From Oscillospiraceae bacterium (GTDB lineage Bacteria > Bacillota > Clostridia > Oscillospirales > Ruminococcaceae): DNA of 64,000 nucleotides. The DNA is taken from NCBI GenBank assembly GCA_029007035.1, contig JAQXHC010000005.1, positions 62,001 to 126,000 of the forward strand, read 5' to 3'. The position numbers were made by a program, and so were the translations under genes. Each line of letters begins with the position of its first letter. The first letter of the stretch is position 1. Shown piece by piece: positions 33,534 through 42,778 of this stretch. The notes under the pieces are model-generated. The model was not told where the DNA came from and searched no databases. It saw nothing but the letters and a program-made list of their open reading frames with translations.

Positions 33534-36164
33534 TTATTCTTCGTCTTCTGAAAATTCTTCGTTATCAGTAATTATCTCATTTGCTTCTTCGGCTGCTGCC
33601 TCTTCATCGGCGGCTTTTGCCTGTTCGTCGGTGAGCTGCTCAACCTTTTCGGTTTCGGCTCCGTCGTCATGCTCGGCACGAGTGAAGGCAACTACCTTTG
33701 CACCATCGCCGACTCTCATTACACGAACACCCTTGGCAGCACGTCCCATGATACGTACATCGCTTACGAGAATACGGATAATTACTCCTTCGCTGGAAAT
33801 CATTATAATATCCTCATCCTCGTCAACTATTTTGATTCCGCAGACATTTCCCCTTATCTCATCTGTTTTATAGTTGGTGAGACCATAGCCGCCGCGGTTC
33901 TGGATACGATAGCTGTCTATGCTTGTCCGCTTGCCGTAGCCGTTATCGGTAACAGTGAGAAGTGTTGCGCCCTCACGGACTCTCGCCATACCAACAACAT
34001 AGTCACCCTCACGCAGCTTAATCGCACGGACACCGTGAGCCGAACGTGAAAGCGCACGTCCTTTTTCTTCTTCAAGACGTATTGCCATACCCTTAGCTGT
34101 CGCGATAAACAGCTGAGCGTGACCGTCTGTCATACGAACGCCGGCAATCTCATCGCCCTCGTCGAGACCAATAGCGATAAGACCATTCTTGCGGACATTC
34201 TTATAAAGCGAGAGATTAGTCCGCTTGATTTTTCCGTTTCTGGTAACCATGGTGATGAATTTATCGTCGCTGAAATCGACAGTTTTAATCATCGCGGCAA
34301 TTTTTTCACCCTCGGTAAGCGGAAGCAGATTTATAAGATTAAAGCCTCTTGAAGCTTTTGAACCGTCGGGAATTTCAAAGCATTTCAGCTTATACATAAT
34401 ACCCTTGTTCGATATAAACAAGATATTATCGTGAGTTCCGCAGATGAACATTTCCTCGACAAAATCTTCCTCGCGCTGCTTCATGCCGGTAATACCTCTG
34501 CCGCCGCGTCGCTGAGTCTTGTATTCGGCAACGGGAACACGCTTGATATAGCCGTTGTTGGTGAGCGTAACGACAGCGTCCTCCTCAGGAATGAGATCCT
34601 CAATGTCAACTTCTCCGCTTACAGACTCGATATCCGTTCTTCTTTTATCGCTGAATTTTTTACGGATTGTATTAAGGTCATCCATAATAATTTCATAAAC
34701 GCGGCTGACGTCTCCGAGAATATCCTCAAAATCAGAAATTTTTGTAAGCAGTCCGTAAAGTTCGTCGGTAATTTTCTGTCTTTCAAGACCTGTCAGCGCA
34801 CCAAGACGCATCTGCACGATTGCCTCCGCCTGTTCCTCAGAAAGACCTATCTGCTTTTCAAGATGACTGAGAACGGTCATATCATAATCTGCGCGGTCAA
34901 GCAGAGCGGACATATCTATATCCTTAAACCGCTCTATCATGCGGGTTTTAGCCTCCTGAATCGTCGAGCTTGAACGGAGAATCGCGATAACCTCGTCGAT
35001 ATAGTCAGCTGCAAGAATAAAGCCCTGTAAAATATGAGCACGTTCAAGAGCTTTTTTCAGGTCAAAACGGGTTCTGCGCTGAATAACGTCAACCTGGAAA
35101 TCAAGATAATTTCTGAGCAGGGATTTAAGCGTGAGTATTTTCGGTTCTCCGTTAACGAGAGCAAGCATGATTATACCCACAGTATCCTGAAGCTTCGTAA
35201 ATGTGAACAGCTTGTTGAGTACAATCTGCGGAATAGCTTCTTTCTTCAGCTCGATAACTATTCTCATACCGTCCTTGTCCGACTCGTCGCGAAGGTCATA
35301 AATACCGTCGATACGCTTATCCTTACAGAGCTGATTAATGCTTTTGATAAGATTAGTCTTGTTTATCATATAGGGAATTTCGTCGACGATAATGGCGTTT
35401 CTTCCCTTGACTTCCTCAAAATGAGTACGAGAACGGAGAATGATTTTTCCGCGTCCCGTACCGTAAGCCGCGCGGATTCCTGATTTGCCCATGATAATTC
35501 CGCCCGTAGGAAAATCCGGTCCTTTTATGCACTCCATAAGCTCCTCAAGCGAGCATTCTGGATTATCGATCAGAAGCTGAAGCGCATCTATAACCTCTCC
35601 AAGATTATGCGGAGGAATATTCGTAGCCATACCAACAGCAATTCCCACCGAGCCGTTTACAAGCAGATTCGGAAATCTTGACGGGAGCACAACCGGTTCT
35701 TTAAGACGGTCGTCATAGTTTGAAGTGAAGTCGACAGTGTCCTTGTTGATATCGGTGAGCATATCAAGGCTGATTTTAGCCATTTTAGCCTCGGTATAAC
35801 GGTAAGCAGCTGCCTTGTCGCCGTCTATTGAACCGAAGTTACCATGACCGTCAACAAGAGGATAGCGCATTGAAAAATCCTGTGCAAGACGAACAAGAGC
35901 ATCATAAACAGAAGCGTCGCCGTGCGGATGATAGCGTCCAAGAACCGAACCTACCGTATCGGCGCATTTTCTGTATGCCTTATCGGGAGTAAGTCCGTTT
36001 TCGTGGAGCGTATATAAAATACGGCGGTGAACCGGCTTCAGTCCGTCTCTTACGTCGGGAAGCGCTCTCGAAACGATTACACTCATCGCATATTGCAGCA
36101 TAGAGTTCCGCATTTCGCTGACAATTTCGGTATTTATAACCTTTGAATTATCGTTATAAAGCAA
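33534..36164 (-). CDS. gyrA: DNA gyrase subunit A
   Basis: GyrA cuts and rejoins DNA as gyrase introduces negative supercoils. The 876-aa protein has the breakage-reunion domain with catalytic-Tyr segment AAAYRYTEAKM, a tower and coiled-coil region, and a C-terminal DNA-wrapping propeller with the GyrA box QRRGGRG. It ends in an acidic Glu/Asp tail. The quinolone region reads HPHGDASVYDAL, with Ala84 where E. coli has Ser83. Translation begins at TTG, with GGAGG 8 nt upstream. gyrB is upstream, separated by two small genes. Confidence 0.98.
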   Translation of the reverse strand: MLYNDNSKVINTEIVSEMRNSMLQYAMSVIVSRALPDVRDGLKPVHRRILYTLHENGLTPDKAYRKCADTVGSVLGRYHPHGDASVYDALVRLAQDFSMRYPLVDGHGNFGSIDGDKAAAYRYTEAKMAKISLDMLTDINKDTVDFTSNYDDRLKEPVVLPSRFPNLLVNGSVGIAVGMATNIPPHNLGEVIDALQLLIDNPECSLEELMECIKGPDFPTGGIIMGKSGIRAAYGTGRGKIILRSRTHFEEVKGRNAIIVDEIPYMINKTNLIKSINQLCKDKRIDGIYDLRDESDKDGMRIVIELKKEAIPQIVLNKLFTFTKLQDTVGIIMLALVNGEPKILTLKSLLRNYLDFQVDVIQRRTRFDLKKALERAHILQGFILAADYIDEVIAILRSSSTIQEAKTRMIERFKDIDMSALLDRADYDMTVLSHLEKQIGLSEEQAEAIVQMRLGALTGLERQKITDELYGLLTKISDFEDILGDVSRVYEIIMDDLNTIRKKFSDKRRTDIESVSGEVDIEDLIPEEDAVVTLTNNGYIKRVPVAEYKTQRRGGRGITGMKQREEDFVEEMFICGTHDNILFISNKGIMYKLKCFEIPDGSKASRGFNLINLLPLTEGEKIAAMIKTVDFSDDKFITMVTRNGKIKRTNLSLYKNVRKNGLIAIGLDEGDEIAGVRMTDGHAQLFIATAKGMAIRLEEEKGRALSRSAHGVRAIKLREGDYVVGMARVREGATLLTVTDNGYGKRTSIDSYRIQNRGGYGLTNYKTDEIRGNVCGIKIVDEDEDIIMISSEGVIIRILVSDVRIMGRAAKGVRVMRVGDGAKVVAFTRAEHDDGAETEKVEQLTDEQAKAADEEAAAEEANEIITDNEEFSEDEE

Positions 36165-36254
36165 TTTTTTTACCTCCAGAATTCAAATTGAATATTTCAA
36201 ATCCATTACTTGTGCGGTGTTGACCCAGTATTATCTTACTGTGATTTACTAATT

Positions 36255-36773
36255 TTACCCAAAAATCATCGAAGCAAGCACCATGCAGATAAGTGCTGCA
36301 GCAATCGAAACAATCCCGATTTTATGCTGAGCATTTTCCTTTTTTTCAATATACAGTGAGTATTTTTTACTTTTATATCCGCAAATTATAATTATCAATG
36401 CAACAATAATCGCCGCTAAAGCAGCAATTACCGCACATATCATCATATTCCTGAAAGCCGCAGCGTCAATCTTCTTCCCCTTATCCGCAGCGCGCAGAAT
36501 CGCAGGAATAAAGCCGACTCTGTAATACATGAATCCGTATGCGGCAGTCATGACAGAATATGTAAGCGTCCTGATTCCGAAATCTCTGAAATTATCGGCA
36601 ATAAGCTGAAACATGGCAGCAATCGTGATAATCGCACTCAGAGCGTAAAGGATACCTGCCGGATAACCGGCAACTGATAAATTCAGAAGTCCGAAGCTTA
36701 AAGCTGAAGCCGCTGAAGCCGCTCCCAGTCCGCGAAGCATCGAGCGTTCATTTTTCGCAAGGTTAGTCTCCAT
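36255..36773 (-). CDS. Small multi-pass membrane protein between gyrB and gyrA
   Basis: I do not recognise this 172-aa protein. It has four to five membrane segments (about 15-35, 37-58, 70-88, 107-130 and 150-170) separated by short basic loops, such as ADKGKKIDAAAFRN and GYKSKKYSLYIEKKENAQHK. GGAGG precedes the ATG, which is 1 nt after the stop of the YcxB-like gene, so the two are co-translated. A membrane role paired with that neighbour is likely; no enzyme motif is visible. Confidence 0.75.
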   Translation of the reverse strand: METNLAKNERSMLRGLGAASAASALSFGLLNLSVAGYPAGILYALSAIITIAAMFQLIADNFRDFGIRTLTYSVMTAAYGFMYYRVGFIPAILRAADKGKKIDAAAFRNMMICAVIAALAAIIVALIIIICGYKSKKYSLYIEKKENAQHKIGIVSIAAALICMVLASMIFG

Positions 36774-36774
36774 G

Positions 36775-37338
36775 TCAGACCTCCGAAAATACGGATCTGA
36801 GTGTTTTCAGCTCATCAGCAGTCCACTCCTGCTTTGGTATGATGTGGAACGATTCTTTTCCCACGCACAGCAGTATAAATTTATCGTATTCAAGTATTTT
36901 TGTGCTGTCGCTGCTGCTGATTCTGATCGGCTCGGAATTTGAAAGCTCATCAGGAAGTTCATTTTCTTCCTCATCTGTGATTTTTTCAACATTCTCATCC
37001 GGGATTGTTGAAATATCCGCAAAATTTTCTCCTATCCCTATTTTATTTTTCAGTTCGCCTATCTCACGGAACGTATCGATATACATCCTGCGAATTTTCC
37101 GGGGATTGTACCATTCTCTGAATCCAAGGGCAAGGCTTATGAAAATCAGCACATATGCCATTGTATTTGAGGGGTCTTTCACTGCGGCAATAATATAAAT
37201 TACGGCGATAACTATAAATAAAGCCATAAAAATATAACTTTTAGTATAAACAAATTTTTTTTGATAAGCAGTATAGCCGTCGCGGAAATCCTCAAATTTT
37301 ATTGTATATTCCTTTTCAAGAATGTATTTTTCTTCCAT
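36775..37338 (-). CDS. YcxB-like membrane protein
   Basis: The 187-aa protein has an N-terminal soluble stretch (1-32), two membrane segments (about 33-55 and 60-80) and a C-terminal domain ending KILEYDKFILLCVGKESFHIIPKQEW, which resembles the YcxB-like domain: a beta-rich region ending with an IPK motif. A Glu-rich insert lies at 115-135. The family is of unknown function. It starts 9 nt downstream of the gyrB stop and is likely co-transcribed with it. The family call is from pattern only. Confidence 0.65.
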   Translation of the reverse strand: MEEKYILEKEYTIKFEDFRDGYTAYQKKFVYTKSYIFMALFIVIAVIYIIAAVKDPSNTMAYVLIFISLALGFREWYNPRKIRRMYIDTFREIGELKNKIGIGENFADISTIPDENVEKITDEEENELPDELSNSEPIRISSSDSTKILEYDKFILLCVGKESFHIIPKQEWTADELKTLRSVFSEV

Positions 37339-37347
37339 TTGATCTCC

Positions 37348-39273
37348 TTAAATATCAAGGTCAGATGCATATTTTGCGTTCTTTTCGATGAATTCACGTC
37401 TCGGCTCAACTTTGTCGCCCATAAGAATCGTGAATGTTTCATCGGCTTTCATAGCGTCCTCCATTGTGATTTTTACCATTGTACGCCGTTCCGGGTCCAT
37501 TGTAGTTTCCCAGAGCTGCATCGGATCCATCTCACCAAGACCTTTATAACGCTGCGTTTCAACCTTGTATTTTCCGTCCTCTGAAAGCTCGTTTATATAT
37601 CTGTCGCGTTCCTCATCTGAAAACGCGTATCTGACATTTTTACCGCGCTCAATTTTGAAAAGCGGCGGCTGAGCAATATAAATATTACCATTTGTAATAA
37701 GCTGACGCATATAGCGGAAAAAGAATGTCAGCAGGAGTGTACGGATATGCATACCGTCAACATCGGCATCAGCCATAATAATAACTTTGCCGTATCGGAG
37801 CTTCGTTATATCGAAATCCTCTCCGATTCCGGTTCCGAGAGCCGTGACCACGGGAAGAAGCTTTTCATTTCCGTAAATTTTGTCAATTCTCGCCTTTTCG
37901 ACGTTGAGCATTTTTCCCCAGAGAGAAAGAATTGCTTGATACTGGCGGTTTCTGCCCTGTTTCGCAGATCCGCCCGCCGAATCTCCCTCGACAATATAAA
38001 GCTCGGTATAGCGAGTATCTCTCTCTGAGCAGTCCGCGAGCTTTTCTGGCATAGGCGATTTACCGAACGCATTTTTCTGCCTTTCGTTTTCTCTTGCTCT
38101 TTTTGCCGCCTCACGTGCCTTGAGAGCCGAAATGCTTTTCTCAAAAATCAATTTTGCAACGTCAGGATGCTCATCGAGATAATTCATCAGTTTTTCCTGA
38201 ACCATTTTCTCAATAAACGGCTTTACTTCGGGATTTCCGAGACGTCCCTTTGTCTGTCCCTCAAATTCGCACTCTGTTAGTTTAACTGAAATTACCGCTG
38301 TAAGACCCTCGCGGACATCGTCTCCCACAAGCTTTTCCTTGTCTTTAAGCAGGTTCATTTTTTTGCCGTACTCATTTACAACTTTTGTCAGCATATTTTT
38401 AAAAGCCGTCTCATGAGTTCCGCCGTCTACAGTGTGTATATTATTGGCAAATGACAGAATAACCTCGTTATAACTATCATTGTACTGCATTGCTATTTCT
38501 GCAAAAGAATCGCCGGACGTTCCAGAAATATAAATAACCTCGCTGCTGAGACTTTCAAGACCTCTCGTTGCGTGTATATGCTCAACAAACTGACGGATTC
38601 CGCCCTCATAATGGAGTGTTTCAGAAAGAATATTTTCCTTATCGCGCTTATCCGAAAAAACTATTTTAATTCCCGCATTGAGAAATGCCTGTTCACGGAG
38701 TCTTTTCAGAAGCGTCTCGTAATCATAAACGGTAGCTTCAAAAATATCTCCGTCAGCTTTGAACATTACCGAAGTACCCGTCTCGGATGTATCACCGATT
38801 ATTTTAAGCTCTTCTGAATAATTTCCCCGTTCAAACCGCTGAAAATAGACATGTTCACCGTCCTTGACAGTCAGCTCCAGCCATTCCGAAAGTGCATTTA
38901 CAACCGACGCTCCGACTCCGTGAAGTCCGCCCGATACCTTGTACCCGCCGCCGCCGAATTTTCCTCCTGCATGGAGAATAGTATAAACGACGGTCGCTGC
39001 GGAAATACCCTCTTTCGGATGTATTCCTACAGGGATTCCGCGTCCGTTATCGGAAACGCGGATAACATCGCCTTCAAGAATCTCCACAGTAATTTCCGTA
39101 CAGTAACCTGCAAGAGCCTCATCAATCGAATTATCCACAATTTCGTAAACAAGATGGTGAAGTCCCCTCGGACCGGTCGAGCCGATATACATTCCCGGGC
39201 GCTTCCGGACTGCTTCAAGTCCTTCAAGCACCTGTATGTCATTTTCGTCGTAATTGCTGTTCTGCTGACTCAT
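37348..39273 (-). CDS. gyrB: DNA gyrase subunit B
   Basis: GyrB is the ATPase subunit of gyrase. The 641-aa protein has a GHKL ATPase domain (EIVDNSIDEALAG, VSDNGRGIPVG, GGLHGVGASVVNALS), a transducer, a TOPRIM domain with EGDSAGGSAKQGRNR and DADVDGMHIRTLLLTFFFR, and the conserved QRYKGLGEM-type ending. The long insert of proteobacterial GyrB is absent, as usual for Gram-positives. GGAGG lies before the ATG. It is in the usual place downstream of recF and remB. Confidence 0.98.
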   Translation of the reverse strand: MSQQNSNYDENDIQVLEGLEAVRKRPGMYIGSTGPRGLHHLVYEIVDNSIDEALAGYCTEITVEILEGDVIRVSDNGRGIPVGIHPKEGISAATVVYTILHAGGKFGGGGYKVSGGLHGVGASVVNALSEWLELTVKDGEHVYFQRFERGNYSEELKIIGDTSETGTSVMFKADGDIFEATVYDYETLLKRLREQAFLNAGIKIVFSDKRDKENILSETLHYEGGIRQFVEHIHATRGLESLSSEVIYISGTSGDSFAEIAMQYNDSYNEVILSFANNIHTVDGGTHETAFKNMLTKVVNEYGKKMNLLKDKEKLVGDDVREGLTAVISVKLTECEFEGQTKGRLGNPEVKPFIEKMVQEKLMNYLDEHPDVAKLIFEKSISALKAREAAKRARENERQKNAFGKSPMPEKLADCSERDTRYTELYIVEGDSAGGSAKQGRNRQYQAILSLWGKMLNVEKARIDKIYGNEKLLPVVTALGTGIGEDFDITKLRYGKVIIMADADVDGMHIRTLLLTFFFRYMRQLITNGNIYIAQPPLFKIERGKNVRYAFSDEERDRYINELSEDGKYKVETQRYKGLGEMDPMQLWETTMDPERRTMVKITMEDAMKADETFTILMGDKVEPRREFIEKNAKYASDLDI

Positions 39274-39429
39274 TTATTTACCTCCGTTAAAAATATACTT
39301 AGAAACTTCACTAATATTAGCTCCAACACTAAGCTCAATCAGACTCGGATATTTTTTTCATTCTGTTCCGGAAAATAAATTCCTGCATCAATTCAGAAAA
39401 TCATCTAAGCCGCTGAGCGTAAAATTTAC

Positions 39430-39678
39430 TTATATAACAAGCCTCTTTTTCAGAGTTGATGCCGCAAGCTGTGAAATATAGAGCTTTTCCTCACCGTTTT
39501 TCATAACTATTACGAAGCTTTTCGGCATTTCCATAGTTGCGTAAAAGCAGCGATGTTCCTTTTCGGCACGGTCAAGCAGACGCTTAGTAAATTTTCCTAT
39601 CGTAGTATTTTCAATATCAAAAATTCCTACTATATCCTTGACATTCACCGAAAACTCATTGCCGAGATGAAGATACAT
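39430..39678 (-). CDS. remB: Extracellular matrix regulator RemB family
   Basis: The 82-aa protein (MYLHLGNEFSVNVKDIVGIFD start, SQLAASTLKKR end) matches the YaaB/RemB family, which lies between recF and gyrB in Firmicutes. In Bacillus subtilis remB is needed for biofilm-matrix gene expression, where RemA is the DNA-binding partner. Position, size and ends all fit. It may do another job here, as biofilm genes are not visible. Confidence 0.85.
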   Translation of the reverse strand: MYLHLGNEFSVNVKDIVGIFDIENTTIGKFTKRLLDRAEKEHRCFYATMEMPKSFVIVMKNGEEKLYISQLAASTLKKRLVI

Positions 39679-39752
39679 TCGGGATTCCTCCTTGATTCAA
39701 AGCCTCATAATTATTTTCGTCATATCTGCGGAAAAATCACCATCCTATTATT

Positions 39753-40877
39753 TTACGGTGATGTCTCTATTCTTCCGCCGCTGATTCGCAGTATCTTTCC
39801 TTTTATTTCAGGCAGAAGCGCGCTTTCGTTGCAGGTTGTCAGAAAAACCTGCATATCCTTGATAATATCGAAAACGAATCTCTGACGTGATTCATCAAGC
39901 TCACCCATAACGTCATCGAGAAATACAACAGGAGCATCATTTGAGCGCTGCATAAAAATTTCCGCCTGTGTCAGCTTCATAACAAGAGCCGCGCTTTTTA
40001 TCTGACCCTGTGAGCCGAAATCCTTTGCGCTGACTCCGTTGATTTTTATGAAAATTTCGTCACGATTAACACCTGCATGGGTGCAGCCTGTGCGTATATC
40101 GTAATCGGCAGTCTCACGGAGCTTCGCAAAATAACGCTCGTAAGCTTCTTCGCCGCATGGCTTTTCAAAATCCTCCGGCTTGAATACATTGGAATGATAT
40201 TCAAGCTCCAGTTCTTCTTCGCCGCCTGAAATAGTACGGTAGAGCCTGCCGCAGATCTCATTTATTTTTTTTACATAATCATTTCTCATATATGAGATAA
40301 AAGCACCTTCACGAGCCGCCTGTCTGTCCCATATTTCGAGAATATCTGCCTTTGCGCTGTTCTGAGAAATTTCTTTCAGCAGAGCGTTTCGCTGATTCAT
40401 AATGCTGTTATTTTTGTTTATATGGATAACAAACATCGGATTCAGCTGCGAAGCTGCCATATCAATAAAGCTTCTCCGACGCTCCGGCGACCCCTTTATA
40501 ATATCAACATCATCGGGAATGAATGAAATACACTTAAAAACATCAAACAGAGCCCTTGAGCCTTTGAGCTTTACACCGTTCAGGAAAAGCTGCTTGGAAT
40601 TCTGTCCGCTTCTGGTCATTTCAAAGGAGATTTTCTGCTCCCTGACACTGTCTCTTATCTTTATTTTTGAAGACATTCTGTTTCCGTCAAGATTTATATA
40701 ATCCTTTTCTTTAGAGCCGCGGAAACTGCGGCAGCCGGAAAGAATCCACATTGCTTCAAGCAGATTTGTTTTACCCTGTGCATTCTGACCTATGATTATG
40801 TTATATTTCGGATCCGGCTCGAAAGATATTCCGCATAAATTCTTAAAGCCGTCGATTTCGGCATACTCAACTATCAA
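39753..40877 (-). CDS. recF: DNA replication and repair protein RecF
   Basis: RecF loads RecA at gaps in concert with RecO and RecR. The 374-aa protein is an SMC-like ATPase with Walker [15 protein letters not shown], signature [11 protein letters not shown] and Walker [13 protein letters not shown]. Its ATG overlaps the S4-protein stop by 4 nt (ATGA). The gene is in the standard dnaN-S4-recF order. Confidence 0.96.
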   Translation of the reverse strand: MIVEYAEIDGFKNLCGISFEPDPKYNIIIGQNAQGKTNLLEAMWILSGCRSFRGSKEKDYINLDGNRMSSKIKIRDSVREQKISFEMTRSGQNSKQLFLNGVKLKGSRALFDVFKCISFIPDDVDIIKGSPERRRSFIDMAASQLNPMFVIHINKNNSIMNQRNALLKEISQNSAKADILEIWDRQAAREGAFISYMRNDYVKKINEICGRLYRTISGGEEELELEYHSNVFKPEDFEKPCGEEAYERYFAKLRETADYDIRTGCTHAGVNRDEIFIKINGVSAKDFGSQGQIKSAALVMKLTQAEIFMQRSNDAPVVFLDDVMGELDESRQRFVFDIIKDMQVFLTTCNESALLPEIKGKILRISGGRIETSP

Positions 40878-41077
40878 GCGACTGTTACCTCATTGCCGCC
40901 TGCGCTCACGGTATCTCCGCTGCGGATCTTCTTTCCTCGCATCGTACATATCTCGCCGTTGACCTTTACCTCGCCGTTCTGAATCATAAGCTTCGCCTCG
41001 CCGCCGGTATCGGCAAGTCCCGAAAATTTCAGCAGCGCGTCAAGCTTTATAAATTCGGTTGTAATTTTTATTTCCAT
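40874..41077 (-). CDS. S4-domain RNA-binding protein, YaaA-like
   Basis: The 67-aa protein is almost only an S4 fold: [21 protein letters not shown], then [21 protein letters not shown]. These small proteins sit between dnaN and recF in most Firmicutes; a link to 50S ribosome assembly has been proposed for the B. subtilis protein. I start at 41077 because AAGGAG lies 6 nt upstream; a longer frame would overlap dnaN. Confidence 0.93.
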   Translation of the reverse strand: MEIKITTEFIKLDALLKFSGLADTGGEAKLMIQNGEVKVNGEICTMRGKKIRSGDTVSAGGNEVTVA

Positions 41078-41114
41078 ATTTTCTCCTTTATCAGAGTCCG
41101 GAACTGACGGTAAA

Positions 41115-42221
41115 TCAGCCTTTGAGCTGAATCGGCATAACGAGAAAGATAAAGCTCTCTCCCTCAAGCGGAAGAATCTCTATAACTTTCATCGCGCCGT
41201 TGAATCTGATACGCACCTTATCTCCCTCAGCTGCACGGAGCGCGTCGAGCATAAGCTTATGGTTAAAGCCGATTTTAACAGCCTCTCCCGAAGTTTCTGC
41301 AGGAACTGTATCATTGATTTTTCCGATACCTGTGCGGCAGCTTATTTTCATGGAATTTCCGGATATATCGCAGCTTATGGGACTCTTGTTCTTATCGTCT
41401 ATAAGCAGAGAACATCTTTCGAGACAAGTTGAAAGATCTTTTATATTCAGAACAGCTTCTGTTTTGAAACCATTTGGAATACTGAGCCTGTAGTTATGGA
41501 AAGAACCTTCAAGCAGTCTTGAAATCACGAAAACGTTATTAATTTCAAAAATAATGTGTCTGTCATTGTTGCAGATTGTACATATTTTGTCACCGGAATC
41601 GTCCTTTATAAGAGTTGAGATTTCAAGCAGAGCCTTTTTCGGAACGACAAAATGATAGCTGTCGGAGCAATCGGTATTTTCATTTCTGATTGCAAGCCGG
41701 AATCCGTCAATTGCTACCATATTGAAGCTTCCGTTTTCAATATCAAAAAGCTCGCCTGTGAAAATCGGCTTGCTTTCGTTAACGGAAGCGGCATAGCTTG
41801 TCTGATTTATCATACTTTTAAGGATAGACTGCTTAACGGTAAAGCTTCTTTCGGAATCAACGGTCGGCAGCTCGGGATATTCCTCTGCTGACATTGCAGA
41901 GAAGCTGCATTCCGTTGCACTGCATGAAATGCTGATAACAAGATTTTCATCTATGCTGAAGCTTATATCCTCTGCAGGCATACGTCTTGTGAACTCGCTG
42001 AAAAGTCTTGCACTTACAACAAATTCACCGCTGTCCTGAGTCTGAGCTCCGATAGTTGTGCGTATTCCCATTTCAAGATTATATGCAGTAAGCTCCAGAC
42101 TTCCCGGAGATACCTTAACCTTGATTCCCTCCAGTGCCGGAATTGTTGATTTAACCGATACGGCTCTCGATACATTTCCGATAGCTTCGCTGAGTTCGGT
42201 TTTATTGCAGTTGAATTTCAT
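41115..42221 (-). CDS. dnaN: DNA polymerase III beta sliding clamp
   Basis: The 368-aa clamp holds DNA polymerase III on DNA. Three similar domains are visible, starting [21 protein letters not shown], with the [10 protein letters not shown] segment and the C-terminal hydrophobic pocket ending [12 protein letters not shown]. The last residues (VMPIQL in place of the usual MPMRL) still suit the cleft for clamp-binding peptides. GGAGG lies before the ATG. It is downstream of dnaA across the origin gap. Confidence 0.97.
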   Translation of the reverse strand: MKFNCNKTELSEAIGNVSRAVSVKSTIPALEGIKVKVSPGSLELTAYNLEMGIRTTIGAQTQDSGEFVVSARLFSEFTRRMPAEDISFSIDENLVISISCSATECSFSAMSAEEYPELPTVDSERSFTVKQSILKSMINQTSYAASVNESKPIFTGELFDIENGSFNMVAIDGFRLAIRNENTDCSDSYHFVVPKKALLEISTLIKDDSGDKICTICNNDRHIIFEINNVFVISRLLEGSFHNYRLSIPNGFKTEAVLNIKDLSTCLERCSLLIDDKNKSPISCDISGNSMKISCRTGIGKINDTVPAETSGEAVKIGFNHKLMLDALRAAEGDKVRIRFNGAMKVIEILPLEGESFIFLVMPIQLKG

Positions 42222-42778
42222 TTATTTGACCTCCGTGATTTCCGAAGAAATAATTTTTGAGATGTGAAAATCATTTTCGGATTTGATAATGTAAGTAAAG
42301 TAAGTAAAAATATATAGTAGTTGTAGTAGAGTCTGTATAAAAGTTGAAACAGACGTTTAAAGCCTGTAATACGCGTAAAAAATATCCACATCGGGCTGTT
42401 GCAGAAATGTTGTGAAATGTGAAAAACATTTCCCGTTATTGCCGGAGTGTTAAAAAGGTTGAATTTTGTGGAGCTGAAGTTGATGATAAGTGGAAAAATT
42501 CGTTGAAACACGATAATAACATGATAATACTGAAATTTTGTCCACATCATAGTTGAACAACCGTTTTTGAAAAAGTTGAAATACGGAAATTATTGTTTTT
42601 TTATTTCCTCAGATTTCCCGTATTTCCTGAATTTTTTTATCAGATTGTCTTTCCACAAAGTTTTCAACATACTGTCGAAAGTCAGACTGTAAAAGTGCGT
42701 AAATTTCACTCTACGGCATAAACTTAAATGATAGAATAGCTGCCCGTTTCAAATACGATGAAAATTAAAAATCTTTTA
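42222..42778. other. oriC, dnaA-dnaN part with unwinding region
   Basis: This 557-bp gap has several DnaA-box-like 9-mers: TTATACAGA on the minus strand at 42332-42340, ATATCCACA at 42382-42390, TTGTCCACA at 42538-42546, CTTTCCACA at 42649-42657 and TTTTCAACA at 42661-42669. A DnaA-trio and an AT-rich stretch lie at the dnaN side. No gene is supported. In Bacillus the equivalent gap is where the origin opens. Functional proof is missing, but the strand switch of gene direction at 44.2-44.7 kb agrees. Confidence 0.8.
42280..42340 (-). promoter_or_regulatory. DnaA-trio, adjoining DnaA box and AT-rich unwinding element
   Basis: On the dnaA coding strand, five in-register triplets CTA CTA CAA CTA CTA (42329-42315) begin 2 nt after a box TTATACAGA (42340-42332). 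The following bases down to 42280 are nearly all A/T, with GTAAGTAAA repeats on the plus strand. This order, box then trio then AT-rich DNA, matches the basal unwinding system described in Bacillus subtilis. Confidence 0.75.

Noticed and set aside
33669-34973. Long plus-strand frames inside gyrA
   Set aside because: They are antisense to a full-length conserved gene and reflect its codon bias; no start signals.
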